Of a stretch of 64,000 nt of DNA, positions 24,778 through 36,387 are shown in pieces; the first letter of the stretch is position 1; the number at the start of each line of letters is the position of its first letter. Where the stretch lies: the NCBI GenBank assembly GCA_900316645.1, contig ONDP01000009.1, positions 33,578 through 97,577 on the forward strand, given 5' to 3'. The notes below the pieces were generated by a model, which worked only from the letters and a program-made list of their open reading frames with translations, made no database searches and had not been told where the DNA came from. A program made the position numbers and the translations under genes. Origin of the DNA: an uncultured Prevotellaceae bacterium (lineage in GTDB: Bacteria > Bacteroidota > Bacteroidia > Bacteroidales > Bacteroidaceae).

Positions 24778-26511
24778 ATGCTTACGATGGAGATAACAAG
24801 ACTGATAGAACGATGCAGAGAGGGGGATGCAGATGCCCTTGGCGAACTGTATAAGGCATACGCCCAGCAGATGAGGGGCGTATGTCGGCGTTATATCAGC
24901 GACGAGCAAATGGTGGAAGATGTGTTGCACGATGCATTTGTAATTATCTTCACTTCGTTTGACAGGTTGCGTGATGAGCAAAAGGCTGAGGCTTGGATGA
25001 TGTCCATAACAAGGAATGTGGCTTCAAAATGCAAGGATCATCTGGATGCATTACCAACGGTTCCACTTGACAAGACGAACGATGCTACGTTCGCTGCTAC
25101 CGATAACGAGCAACAGGGGGTAAGAGGGGTTCCTCTGAGCGAGGTGATGAGAATGATTGACAGACTGCCTGAGGGCTACGGACAGGTGTTTCGCCTGTCT
25201 GTATTTGAAGGTCTGTCGCACAATGAGATTGCCGACATGTTGGGCATTGAGCCGCATTCGTCATCATCACAATTGGCACGGGCGAAGAAAATGTTGCGCA
25301 AGATGATGCAGCAGTACTGGGTTGCCATGCTTTTACTGCTTCTCCTTCCCCTTACCTTCTTCTTGTTCAGGCAAGAAGAAACTGCGATCAAAGAAGAAGA
25401 GTCTATTGCGGAAAAGCAGAAGGGTGTGCAGAAAGAGTCGTCTAAGGAATCTCTGACAGAACAACCACAGGAAGCTGTCATTGTTCAACTGCCCGTGAAT
25501 CGGACAAGCATCATAGCTGCTGATACTCCTTCATCGGTAATCGCCCAAACTGTAGACTCAATCACGGTTGACTCCTTATCCAATTTAGTCGTTCAGGAGC
25601 CAGCAGCTAATGACACAATAGTAAATGATACTGCAAAGAGTATTCGTAGGATAGAGCTACCGCATTACGATATGTCCGAGTTTACCCCCGATAAGCCAAT
25701 CACTGAAGCGGATAATGAAAAGAAATGGTCATTGGAACTGGCATACGCAGGAAGGCTCAATGAACAGAACCGCTATAACCAACCGTTCATCTATAAGCCA
25801 TATAAAATAAATGGGGGTGATCTTGTTGCCGATGACCCTGGACCTGGTCCTATTTATCATACTCCAAGCAACATTGACAACTGGACGGATTACGCTGTTT
25901 ATCTGGCAAACCATCCTAATGTTGTGAGTGACAAGACCCGTAGTGTCATCATGCGCATTGCCCTGAATAATGCCAACCGTCCAGGTGAAGACAAGATTCT
26001 TCGCACGAGTCACCACCAGATGCCAGTCACATGGTCGTTGGCTTTGAAGTACCAACTGAATAATCGTTTCGGATTAGAGTCTGGTCTCAGTTATAGCCGG
26101 CTGGCCTCTGACTTTGAGATGGGAACAGACGGAAATACGATCTACGAGCATCAGACCATTCACTACCTTGGCATTCCCATAAAAGGTATATACAATATTT
26201 ATGGTAGAAAACGCTGGAGTCTTTACGGCAGTTTTGGCATGATAACCGAAATACCCATCCATTCAACCCTCCGTTCTGATTTCTATGTAAATGGACAGCA
26301 TGAAGCCAGCGACAAGAATCCACTCCATGCTCCTTGGCAACTCTCTACTACCTTCGGTCTAGGTCTGCAAATTCATCTGACACCCTATATCGGTTTCTTC
26401 TTAGAGCCAAGCCTGCAGTACTATATCCAGATGAAGAGTGACATCGAGACCTACCGCACTGAGCATCCATTTGGTTTCTCATTGCCACTTGGCATCAGAT
26501 TTACATGGTAG
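24778..26511 (+). CDS. ECF sigma factor fused via one TM segment to an outer-membrane-type beta-barrel
   Basis: About 577 residues in one uninterrupted frame. Residues ~10-75 are sigma region 2 (ALGELYKAYAQQMRGVCRRY, VLHDAFVIIFTSFDRL) and ~125-175 region 4 (LPEGYGQVFRLSVFEGLSHNEIADMLG), as in ECF sigma factors. A single membrane segment follows at ~181-198 (WVAMLLLLLLPLTFFLF), then a polar, low-complexity periplasmic-type linker (~200-310). From ~316 to the end there are alternating strands ending in FGFSLPLGIRFTW, like an OmpA/PorT-type barrel with a C-terminal aromatic. No anti-sigma gene is adjacent. One polypeptide could thus reach from RNA polymerase to the outer membrane. ATG 24787 is an alternative start. 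Confidence 0.85.
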   Translation: MLTMEITRLIERCREGDADALGELYKAYAQQMRGVCRRYISDEQMVEDVLHDAFVIIFTSFDRLRDEQKAEAWMMSITRNVASKCKDHLDALPTVPLDKTNDATFAATDNEQQGVRGVPLSEVMRMIDRLPEGYGQVFRLSVFEGLSHNEIADMLGIEPHSSSSQLARAKKMLRKMMQQYWVAMLLLLLLPLTFFLFRQEETAIKEEESIAEKQKGVQKESSKESLTEQPQEAVIVQLPVNRTSIIAADTPSSVIAQTVDSITVDSLSNLVVQEPAANDTIVNDTAKSIRRIELPHYDMSEFTPDKPITEADNEKKWSLELAYAGRLNEQNRYNQPFIYKPYKINGGDLVADDPGPGPIYHTPSNIDNWTDYAVYLANHPNVVSDKTRSVIMRIALNNANRPGEDKILRTSHHQMPVTWSLALKYQLNNRFGLESGLSYSRLASDFEMGTDGNTIYEHQTIHYLGIPIKGIYNIYGRKRWSLYGSFGMITEIPIHSTLRSDFYVNGQHEASDKNPLHAPWQLSTTFGLGLQIHLTPYIGFFLEPSLQYYIQMKSDIETYRTEHPFGFSLPLGIRFTW

Positions 26512-26512
26512 T

Positions 26513-26555
26513 CGTGCAGTCATTTCAGAGTTTAACGGACTCTATCAATAGAGAC
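26513..26555 (+). promoter_or_regulatory. Two-box element CGTGCAGTC-N15-GGACTCTATCAATAGAGA, copy 2
   Basis: It begins directly after the sigma-barrel stop codon and lies about 24 bases upstream of the lipoprotein ATG (26579). Both boxes and their spacing match copy 1. This would be expected if the lipoprotein gene is a target of the sigma factor encoded just upstream. Confidence 0.6.
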
Positions 26556-26578
26556 CAATATTTAAAATTCTGAATAAT

Positions 26579-27127
26579 ATGAAACAAGAAAAAAACTTCG
26601 CATGGATGATGGTAATAGCCATGGCCTGCATGATGATGACTGCTTGCAGTCTTGACAGTTACGAACCAGAGGAGCCCGTCTTGATTATTGAACCTGTAGA
26701 AGAAGGGATGCTCGCAGCCTGCGGTATCAGCGAGTCAGGAACACGTTCTGTCAGTGACGAGCAACTGCTCTTTACTGAGAAAGACATAGAATGGTTTAAT
26801 GCCACCACGCGCGAAATCAAATTCCGCGACATGGATAAGCCGCCATACGAGATGCTGGAGCCTTTCCACGAAATTAAGTTCTATCTGGGCGATAATGTGC
26901 TATTCACGGTCAGCAGTTTCGTTGGTGATTGGGATAGCAGGACATACACTAATCTCATCCTGCATTATGATGTGATTACTGACCCAGACCAAGGTCATTA
27001 TTATCTGCACGACTGCTACCCGCTTTATCTTATTGATACTGACGAAGTGAAGGCTAATATCAAAAAGAATGAGGGACAATGGGAGTTATTCATTTACTAT
27101 TTGGAAAGCAAAGGAAAACTGAGGTAA
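26579..27127 (+). CDS. Lipoprotein downstream of the sigma-barrel gene
   Basis: A 182-residue protein of no family I recognise. It has a lipoprotein signal peptide (WMMVIAMACMMMTAC, lipobox TAC-S), then an acidic N-terminal segment (EPEEPVLIIEPVEEG), and a strand-rich rest with many aromatic residues (HYDVITDPDQGHYYLHDCYPLY). The acidic +2 to +12 region resembles surface-export signals of Bacteroidetes lipoproteins, so it may be surface-exposed. Because of the shared two-box element it is probably co-regulated with the sigma-barrel protein. Confidence 0.8.
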   Translation: MKQEKNFAWMMVIAMACMMMTACSLDSYEPEEPVLIIEPVEEGMLAACGISESGTRSVSDEQLLFTEKDIEWFNATTREIKFRDMDKPPYEMLEPFHEIKFYLGDNVLFTVSSFVGDWDSRTYTNLILHYDVITDPDQGHYYLHDCYPLYLIDTDEVKANIKKNEGQWELFIYYLESKGKLR

Positions 27128-27179
27128 TAAGGGCAACTCTTAATTATTGCAAAATATTTGTGCATCTATAAGAAAAGCA

Positions 27180-27187
27180 GTAACTTT
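27180..27187 (+). promoter_or_regulatory. Bacteroidetes -7 box TAACTTTG
   Basis: TAACTTTG lies 25 bases before the ATG at 27213, so the second lipoprotein appears to have an ordinary promoter, unlike the preceding one. Confidence 0.5.
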
Positions 27188-27212
27188 GCGATTAATCATT
27201 ATACATAAAGCT

Positions 27213-27704
27213 ATGAAGAAATCTATTTTATTCTTTTCTTTTATCCTATTAACGCTTGCAATGACAAGTTGTAGTAACGATGACAATGCCTCCATCTCGT
27301 CTATCGATTTTGAGAAGATATTCCAGCAGGGCGGATGGCAGGAAAGCAAATGCTGCAAGATTGAAAGTTCTGGACAATGGATCGATCTTACAGGTCCTGG
27401 TATCGATGGCTGGAGACCACTGCGTTTTGCCTTCATGGATTGGAATTTGCTGAAGCTCTATCATGAATATGATTATCCTATTCACACTGAAGACGGCAAT
27501 TTCTCTTTCGAAGAATATGAATATTGCAATTATCAATTTAACGAGACAACACAGGAGTTGACACTCAATAATATTACATACCACGTAGAGTCTATTTCAC
27601 CAGAAAAACTGGTGATTAAAGGGAAAGGCTCTTATGATGATAATATGTATGTTAGGGAGTTTAAGCATGTATCACGGTTTATTCATGAGAAACAGAAACT
27701 ATAG
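27213..27704 (+). CDS. Small lipoprotein, unknown function
   Basis: About 163 residues from ATG 27213. The signal peptide MKKSILFFSFILLTLAMTSC ends in lipobox TSC-S, followed by NDDNAS. The mature part is strand-rich, with WQESKCCKIESSGQWIDLTGPG and repeated acidic/aromatic stretches (FSFEEYEYCNYQF), reminiscent of lipocalin-like Bacteroidetes lipoproteins, but I cannot assign a family. It ends 2 bp before the helicase ATG. Confidence 0.8.
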   Translation: MKKSILFFSFILLTLAMTSCSNDDNASISSIDFEKIFQQGGWQESKCCKIESSGQWIDLTGPGIDGWRPLRFAFMDWNLLKLYHEYDYPIHTEDGNFSFEEYEYCNYQFNETTQELTLNNITYHVESISPEKLVIKGKGSYDDNMYVREFKHVSRFIHEKQKL

Positions 27705-27706
27705 GC

Positions 27707-31420
<3,714 letters not shown>

Positions 31421-31443
31421 CTAATAACAAAAAAAACATCACT

Positions 31444-32421
31444 ATGAAGAAAATCAAATTGTTAGCCCTCATGGCTATGATGAGCATCGGGTGCCAGGCA
31501 CAGGTGACTTATTTCGAAACAAACAACTTCCTGCTGAACTATTTTACCAATTCAGGATTCTTGGCTTACGATTGGCGCTTCGAACCTCAGAAGACCGATG
31601 TGGAGCGTGGAAACTTAAAAGGGGCGCCCACCAAGATTGTCACCAACATCACCGACAATACCGGACGCGGATTTGGTGTTCATTTCACCGATACCACTTA
31701 CTATAATGCCCAGGGCAACATTGCCAAAGTGGTGGCGCTGAAAAAAGACGAGATTAATCCCAAGAACACCTTCCGTCCCGATGTGTATCTCTACCAGTAT
31801 AATGCCCAGGGACAACTCACTAACTGGACATGGTTTTCCGAAACCGATAATATGGATGGTCACCATTTTGTCAAACACGTACATGATATCGTGAGAAACA
31901 ATCAGGGACAAGCCACCAAGGAAGTTTACAAGGCCTATACGCAGAAAGGCAATAGTTGGGAGAAATTCGGTGACGACGAACCCTGGATTTTCACCTATGA
32001 CGCCAATGGCACACTGACAGGTGGAACATTCAACAATGCCAATATGCAACTGACCTATAAGAACGGACAGCTCACCAAGTTGCAGGAGGGCAACAACAAA
32101 CCAATTGCAATCACCTACGACGCAGCAGGACGCCTCACCTCCTTCAAGTACTTTATGATTGACGGTATGGACATTGAGGAGTACTACGAAAACGCCGTAA
32201 CGCTGACCTACGACGAGAAAGGCGGCATCAGCAAGGCAGTCAAGACCCAGTGGATCTGCAACAGCAAATGGGTAAGGCGCAAACAGACAGAGGCAGAAAC
32301 CTTTACAATGGCCTACACCTACGACCCCCAAGGCAACTGGACCAAAGTGACCGTTTACTCCAAAACGGGCAAGCATCCCCGTCGCACCGCCTTTGTCATC
32401 AATCGCGCCATCAGCTATTAA
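31444..32421 (+). CDS. Secreted protein with YD/RHS-like strand repeats
   Basis: A 325-residue exported protein (signal peptide IKLLALMAMMSIGCQA) made of strand repeats of the form YLYQYNAQGQLTNWTWF, FTYDANGTLTGGTF, ITYDAAGRLTSFKYF and YTYDPQGNWTKVTVYS: short YD-type repeats. A larger paralogue of the protein at 6455, sharing the C-terminal QGNWTKxT..G..R.T pattern. No toxin domain or cleavage site is seen, so it is not a polymorphic toxin. Function unknown. Confidence 0.82.
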   Translation: MKKIKLLALMAMMSIGCQAQVTYFETNNFLLNYFTNSGFLAYDWRFEPQKTDVERGNLKGAPTKIVTNITDNTGRGFGVHFTDTTYYNAQGNIAKVVALKKDEINPKNTFRPDVYLYQYNAQGQLTNWTWFSETDNMDGHHFVKHVHDIVRNNQGQATKEVYKAYTQKGNSWEKFGDDEPWIFTYDANGTLTGGTFNNANMQLTYKNGQLTKLQEGNNKPIAITYDAAGRLTSFKYFMIDGMDIEEYYENAVTLTYDEKGGISKAVKTQWICNSKWVRRKQTEAETFTMAYTYDPQGNWTKVTVYSKTGKHPRRTAFVINRAISY

Positions 32422-32502
32422 CCTCCCTTACGGATGGCGGCTGTAAATATATTTCGTGAGAGTGCTATAGCTGTTCTTATAAAGCCCAAAACCATTCCAT
32501 TG

Positions 32503-32645
32503 GAGGGCATTTTTGCTGGCAGGCGTACAAAATATTTTTCCTCGCCTGCCAGCTAAATTTCTTCCCTTAAAGCTAACAATTTTCCCCCTTAATGGGAACA
32601 ATTGCCAAAATTAATATTTCTTGGCAATGTAAAGAATTTTTTACC
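32503..32645 (-). repeat. Dispersed ~140-bp intergenic repeat with two hairpins, copy B
   Basis: The reverse complement aligns with 4832..4972 over about 140 bp with small indels. In this copy the second hairpin is a perfect 10-bp stem CTGGCAGGCG/CGCCTGCCAG around an AT-rich loop. It lies in the 467-bp gap between the YD-repeat gene and the tRNA, which otherwise holds a palindrome (32770) and the tRNA terminator; I see no protein gene there. Confidence 0.8.
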
Positions 32646-32769
32646 TAATAGGGAGGTATCGCATCGTTTTGTCAATCCGTTAGCTTGCAGTCCTCGAGAT
32701 GACGGCTCGTATTTCTACCTGCTGTGGTTTTTAAATAACCAAAACGGGGGTCTCGAGTCAACTCGTGAT

Positions 32770-32783
32770 TTGACTCGAGTCAA
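32770..32783. promoter_or_regulatory. 14-bp perfect palindrome TTGACTCGAGTCAA
   Basis: The palindrome is accompanied by a direct partial repeat CTCGAGTCAA at 32752..32761, exactly 22 bases (about two helical turns) upstream. This layout resembles a paired regulator site, but no adjacent gene clearly reads from it. Confidence 0.35.
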
Positions 32784-32835
32784 ATTGGATAGGAGCTTTT
32801 AAGTGGTACGCATCACGAACTATTCGGTAAATAAA

Positions 32836-32869
32836 ACAAAAAAGTGCTGCAGAAGATTCCTGCAGCACT
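32836..32869 (-). terminator. Rho-independent terminator of tRNA-Leu
   Basis: A 10-bp perfect stem AGTGCTGCAG/CTGCAGCACT with a 7-nt loop, followed on the minus strand by a T6 run, about 20 bases beyond the tRNA 3' end. Confidence 0.85.
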
Positions 32870-32888
32870 CATTCATTTTTGAACCTAG

Positions 32889-32970
32889 TACCCAGACCCG
32901 GGCTCGAACCGGGATGGGTTGCCCCACTGGTGTTTGAGACCAGCGCGTCTACCGATTCCGCCATCTGGGC
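32889..32970 (-). tRNA. tRNA-Leu (anticodon CAA)
   Basis: Reading the minus strand: acceptor GCCCAGA pairs with TCTGGGT, the D-arm has GGTAGAC, the anticodon loop CTCAAAC gives anticodon CAA (reads UUG), a long class-II variable arm (TGGGGCAACCCA) follows, then the T-arm GGTTCGAGCCC. Discriminator base A; CCA is not encoded. 82 nt. Confidence 0.96.
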
Positions 32971-33095
32971 TCAAAAATTTTGAATTGCGGGTGCAAAGAT
33001 ACGAATAATAATTGAGAAACAATACTTGTAACGTGAAAATTTTCATTTTTTCCTTAATTTTCTATCATTTACTTGGTAGATATATGTTTTTTTTG

Positions 33096-33103
33096 TATCT
33101 TCG
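33096..33103 (+). promoter_or_regulatory. -7-like box TATCTTCG for manC
   Basis: One mismatch from TAnnTTTG, 30 bases before the manC ATG at 33134. Confidence 0.4.
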
Positions 33104-33133
33104 TAGCATCATTAAGAACATTATCTAATCCTT

Positions 33134-34225
33134 ATGAAAATTAACGAAAACTACTATTGCGTCATTCTGGCTGGCGGACGAGGAAGACGCCTTTGGCCAT
33201 GTAGCCGGGATGAGTATCCTAAACAGTTTATTGATTTCTTTGGAGTGGGGCGAACTCAACTCCAGCAGACTTACGATCGTGCAACTCACTTTCTGCCTCC
33301 GAAGAATGTGTTTGTATGTACGAATAAGGAATATGCACCTATTGTCAGGAAGCAGTTGCCTGAGGTGGCAGAGGAGAACTTGATGATTGAACCCGTGAAT
33401 CGTGGTACGGCGCCAAGTGTGGCCTGGGCTAACATGCGTATTTGCAGGCGCAGTCCTAATGCGAATGTGGTGATTATGCCAAGCGACCAGTTTGTGCTCA
33501 ACGAGGAGGCTTTCTATCGCAATATTGAAGAGGGACTTGAGTTTGTGGAGCACAACAATTTCCTGTTGACAATGGGCGTCACACCAACGCGTCCCGAGCC
33601 TGGCTATGGTTACATTCAGATGGGCGACGCCACCGATTTGCCCGACGTGTTTACGGTGCAGTCGTTTACAGAGAAACCTGAGCGCGATTTTGCCACAATG
33701 TTTATGGACAGTGGCGAGTTCCTCTGGAACACCGGTCTTATTCTTGCCAATTCACATCATCTGAACGAGTGTTTCCATCATTTGTTCCCTGAGGTGATAC
33801 GTCGTTTCGACAGTATGCCTGCCGACTATAATATAGAACAGGAGATGGCCTTCGTCAACGAGACTTATCCGTCATATCCCAATGTGTCAATTGACCAAGG
33901 TGTGCTGGAGCACTATGAGAACGTGTGCGTGTTGCGTTGTGACTTCGGCTGGGCCGACTTGGGCACGTGGCATGCTATATACGAGTGTATGAGTCGTGGT
34001 GAGGGCGATAATGTGATTATCGACTCTGAGGTGATGATTGAGGATTCGCACAACAATGTCATTAAACTGCCGAAGGGCAGGTTGGGTGTGATTAACGGGC
34101 TCGATGGTTATATTGTGGCAGAAAACGGCAATGTGCTGCTGATTTGTAAGAAGGGCGACTCGTCGGCGCTTGTTCGTAAATATGTGAACGAGGTGCAGAT
34201 TAAGTATGGGGACGAGTTTATTTAA
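33134..34225 (+). CDS. manC: Mannose-1-phosphate guanylyltransferase
   Basis: Makes GDP-mannose from GTP and mannose-1-phosphate for envelope glycans and capsule. The 363-residue nucleotidyltransferase has the signature ILAGGRGRRLWPCSRDEYPKQF, the SFTEKPE segment and LWNTGLILA. It is the short, single-domain form without the cupin phosphomannose-isomerase half. It is transcribed alone; its terminator hairpin runs into the 3' end of the convergent HIT gene. Confidence 0.94.
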   Translation: MKINENYYCVILAGGRGRRLWPCSRDEYPKQFIDFFGVGRTQLQQTYDRATHFLPPKNVFVCTNKEYAPIVRKQLPEVAEENLMIEPVNRGTAPSVAWANMRICRRSPNANVVIMPSDQFVLNEEAFYRNIEEGLEFVEHNNFLLTMGVTPTRPEPGYGYIQMGDATDLPDVFTVQSFTEKPERDFATMFMDSGEFLWNTGLILANSHHLNECFHHLFPEVIRRFDSMPADYNIEQEMAFVNETYPSYPNVSIDQGVLEHYENVCVLRCDFGWADLGTWHAIYECMSRGEGDNVIIDSEVMIEDSHNNVIKLPKGRLGVINGLDGYIVAENGNVLLICKKGDSSALVRKYVNEVQIKYGDEFI

Positions 34226-34242
34226 TTGAGAATTGAGAATTA

Positions 34243-34274
34243 AAAAAGCGTTTGAGATTATTCAAACGCTTTTT
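34243..34274. terminator. Bidirectional terminator shared by manC and the HIT gene
   Basis: AAAAGCGTTTGA pairs with TTCAAACGCTTTT around a GATTA-type loop, with A and T runs on both sides. The right arm is also the last codons of the HIT gene (K-A-F-E-stop), so one stem serves as terminator and coding sequence. Confidence 0.8.
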
Positions 34275-34650
34275 GTATTTTATCGGCAATTTCCTTGAAT
34301 TCCTCTTCGGAGAGTTTCAGCTTCTCACGACGGAAATCAGCATCTGCCTCGCTCTGCATGGGGATGAGGTGGATGTGCGCATGAGCAACCTCCAGTCCTA
34401 ACACCACCTGAGCTACCTTGCGACATGGGAAGGCCTTCTTGATGGCAATGGCTACGCGTTTGGCAAACTGCTGGTAGCGTGCCAGTTCGGCATCGTCCAT
34501 ATCAAAGAAATAATCTACTTCACGACGGGGAATCACCAGTGTGTGTCCCTTCACCAATGGGTTGATATCCAAGAAAGCATAGAACTCTTCGTTCTCTGCA
34601 CATTTGTAACTGGGAATCTCGCCTGCTGCTATTTTTGAGAAAATATCCAT
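34258..34650 (-). CDS. HIT-family nucleotide-binding protein
   Basis: A 130-residue histidine-triad protein with the catalytic motif HAHIHLIPM (HxHxHxx) and the N-terminal DIFSKIAAGEIPSYKCAE typical of Hint-like nucleoside phosphoramidases. It hydrolyses adenosine-linked phosphoramidates or related nucleotides in the cytoplasm. It lies 12 bp downstream of greA on the same strand, a frequent Bacteroidales pair, probably one transcript. Confidence 0.94.
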   Translation of the reverse strand: MDIFSKIAAGEIPSYKCAENEEFYAFLDINPLVKGHTLVIPRREVDYFFDMDDAELARYQQFAKRVAIAIKKAFPCRKVAQVVLGLEVAHAHIHLIPMQSEADADFRREKLKLSEEEFKEIADKIQKAFE

Positions 34651-34662
34651 AGTGTTTGAAGT

Positions 34663-35130
34663 TTAAGCAATGGAAATATTGTCGATACGGAGTTTGATGG
34701 TGCCGCGTGGAATGGTGATCTCCACCTCGTCGCCCACCTTCTTGCCCAACAGCCCCTGAGCGATTGGCGTCTTGATGGATATCTTGCCAGCACGCAGGTC
34801 GGCTTCGTTTTCGCTGACGATGGTGTATGACATCTTGCTTTTCGTGGTGAGGTTGGTCATCTCCACCTTGGTCAGAATCTGCACAGATTCGGTGCTCAGT
34901 CGAGAGGTGTCAACCACCTTAGCCTCGGTGATGGTCACCTTCAGACGGTTAATTTTGTCTTCCAAGTGAGCCTGTGCCTCTTTGGCTGCATCATACTCAC
35001 TGTTCTCACTCAGGTCGCCTTTTTCGCGAGCCTCTGCAATGGCAGCTGAGGCCTTAGGGCGCTCTACACTTTCCAATCGCTGTAATTCGGCTACCAACTT
35101 ATCGTAGCCCTCTTGTGACATGTAAGCCAT
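34663..35130 (-). CDS. greA: Transcription elongation factor GreA
   Basis: Stimulates the cleavage activity of stalled RNA polymerase. At 155 residues it has the N-terminal coiled coil with the acidic tip (EAREKGDLSENSEYDAAKEA) and the C-terminal FKBP-like fold with TPIAQGLLGKKVGDEVEI. Length is normal. The predicted promoter (35248) lies about 118 bp upstream, so the mRNA has a long leader containing 7-8-bp repeat tracts. Confidence 0.96.
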   Translation of the reverse strand: MAYMSQEGYDKLVAELQRLESVERPKASAAIAEAREKGDLSENSEYDAAKEAQAHLEDKINRLKVTITEAKVVDTSRLSTESVQILTKVEMTNLTTKSKMSYTIVSENEADLRAGKISIKTPIAQGLLGKKVGDEVEITIPRGTIKLRIDNISIA

Positions 35131-35134
35131 ATTA

Positions 35135-35169
35135 TTTACAATTTTACAATTTTCAATTCTTAATTCTCT
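35135..35169. repeat. 7-8-bp repeat tract in the greA leader
   Basis: Degenerate units (TTTACAA, TTTTACAA, TTTTCAA, TTCTTAA) directly upstream of the greA start codon, within its predicted leader. Confidence 0.55.
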
Positions 35170-35247
35170 GTCACGTGCAAAAAATAAAGAATTCCGACGC
35201 TATGATGTCGAAATCCCCATAATGCTATCGTGTACCGTTATCGCATG

Positions 35248-35255
35248 CAAAGGTA
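35248..35255 (-). promoter_or_regulatory. Bacteroidetes -7 box TACCTTTG for greA
   Basis: On the minus strand TACCTTTG matches the consensus; transcription toward greA would begin near 35242, giving an untranslated leader of about 110 nt. Confidence 0.55.
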
Positions 35256-35382
35256 TGAATTTATTCTCAAACGACCAAATATTTTAGATGAAATTAATCA
35301 TTCTTGCTTGATTTATGTCAAGAAAGTGTGTGGGCACACAAAAAATTTTAGCGTTGGAACTATCAGATTATCAAAAAGTTTG

Positions 35383-35461
35383 TATCTTTGCAATGTGTTT
35401 TTCATAGTATTAGATTTAAGGTTAACAAAGATTAGGAACTCAGCGGAGTTCCATTTTTTTT
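35383..35461 (+). ncRNA. Candidate small RNA between greA and PAP2 (promoter to terminator)
   Basis: TATCTTTG at 35383..35390 on the plus strand is followed about 45 bases later by a hairpin GGAACT-cagcgg-AGTTCC and a T8 run (35435..35461). That would make a transcript of about 65 nt with no reading frame, antisense at its end to the last PAP2 codons. No good -33 box is visible, and the hairpin could simply terminate PAP2. Treat as a candidate only. The rest of the 309-bp gap 35131..35439 holds the greA promoter and leader. Confidence 0.3.
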
Positions 35462-36387
35462 GTCCTGTGGCGAAGTACCTTGTAGATGATGAAGCCAGTG
35501 ATGAAGCCGGCAATAACATCAATAGTATAATGGGCAAAGATGTAAACCGTTGCAAAACACATAAGTATATAGAATGGCAACATGGCGAAAATGAGTTTCT
35601 TGCAACGTGTGTGGCAGGCAAGAAGTATCATGACGGTGGTGACGCCTACGTGACTGCTGGGGAAAGCTGCTGTGGGGCGCTCGCCTGCATTGTGTGTGAT
35701 TTCCAGCAGATGATAGAAGAAGCCGTCGCTCCATCCCGGGGCTGCCATACGGTCGCTATGTGTCAGAAAATAGTCGGTTAAATTGGGGAATATGCCTGCA
35801 GCAATCTTGTCGGTGCCTGCTGCCAGATAGTAGAACTGTGGTCCTGTAACTGGCAGAATGACGAAGATGGAATAGTAGATAAAGAAAGAACTGATAAGCA
35901 CATAGGAGGCCATGTGGAACTCCTGGTAGCGTCGGAAGAAATAATAGAGCAATATGACAGCCATCAGAGGGAAATAACTGACATAGCCCAGACACATCAG
36001 CTCGGACAACCATCCCCAGGGGCAATACTGTGAAAAGAGTAGGGAGGGCTGACAGTTGAAGAGCAGCTGTTCTATTCCGGCAAAGATGTGGTCGAGATTA
36101 GGCAGCATGCGGTTTATCTCGTAGGTATCGGGATAAAACAACGAAAGCGTCAACATTAGTCCAGAAACGCGTAGCAGATGGGTGAGTCGACAAGGGTGCC
36201 AACGATAGACGGCCCACATGACAGCCATCAGCAGAAGTGCCTTGCCGCGAGTCAGAAATAACAGGAGAGGATCAACCAGACTGTTCCACCAACAGAACAT
36301 CAGCAGGAAGGTGAAGGCAATGTATGCAAGAATAACCCGCTCAACAGGCCAGATGCCTTTCGATAGTACGGAATGTGTCATAGCCAT
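35440..36387 (-). CDS. PAP2-superfamily membrane phosphatase/phosphotransferase
   Basis: A 315-residue multi-pass membrane protein whose C-terminal half has the PAP2 catalytic pieces: GERPTAAFPSSHVG (conserved Ser-His) and FAHYTIDVIAG (His..Asp). The long N-terminal membrane part resembles inositolphosphorylceramide-synthase-type (Aur1/Ipt1-like) enzymes, so a role in lipid or sphingolipid headgroup chemistry is plausible; the substrate is not shown by the sequence. It overlaps the upstream epimerase gene by 10 bp (one operon). Its stop codon lies within a terminator-like hairpin. Confidence 0.85.
   Translation of the reverse strand: MAMTHSVLSKGIWPVERVILAYIAFTFLLMFCWWNSLVDPLLLFLTRGKALLLMAVMWAVYRWHPCRLTHLLRVSGLMLTLSLFYPDTYEINRMLPNLDHIFAGIEQLLFNCQPSLLFSQYCPWGWLSELMCLGYVSYFPLMAVILLYYFFRRYQEFHMASYVLISSFFIYYSIFVILPVTGPQFYYLAAGTDKIAAGIFPNLTDYFLTHSDRMAAPGWSDGFFYHLLEITHNAGERPTAAFPSSHVGVTTVMILLACHTRCKKLIFAMLPFYILMCFATVYIFAHYTIDVIAGFITGFIIYKVLRHRTKKMELR

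Noticed and set aside
31444-32421. YD-repeat proteins (also 6455) as contact-dependent toxins
   Set aside because: Too short, no toxin or cleavage domain, no immunity gene, no secretion-system genes nearby.
32602-32802. Short plus-strand frame of 66 codons in the gap before tRNA-Leu
   Set aside because: Overlaps the dispersed repeat, no promoter, no family resemblance.
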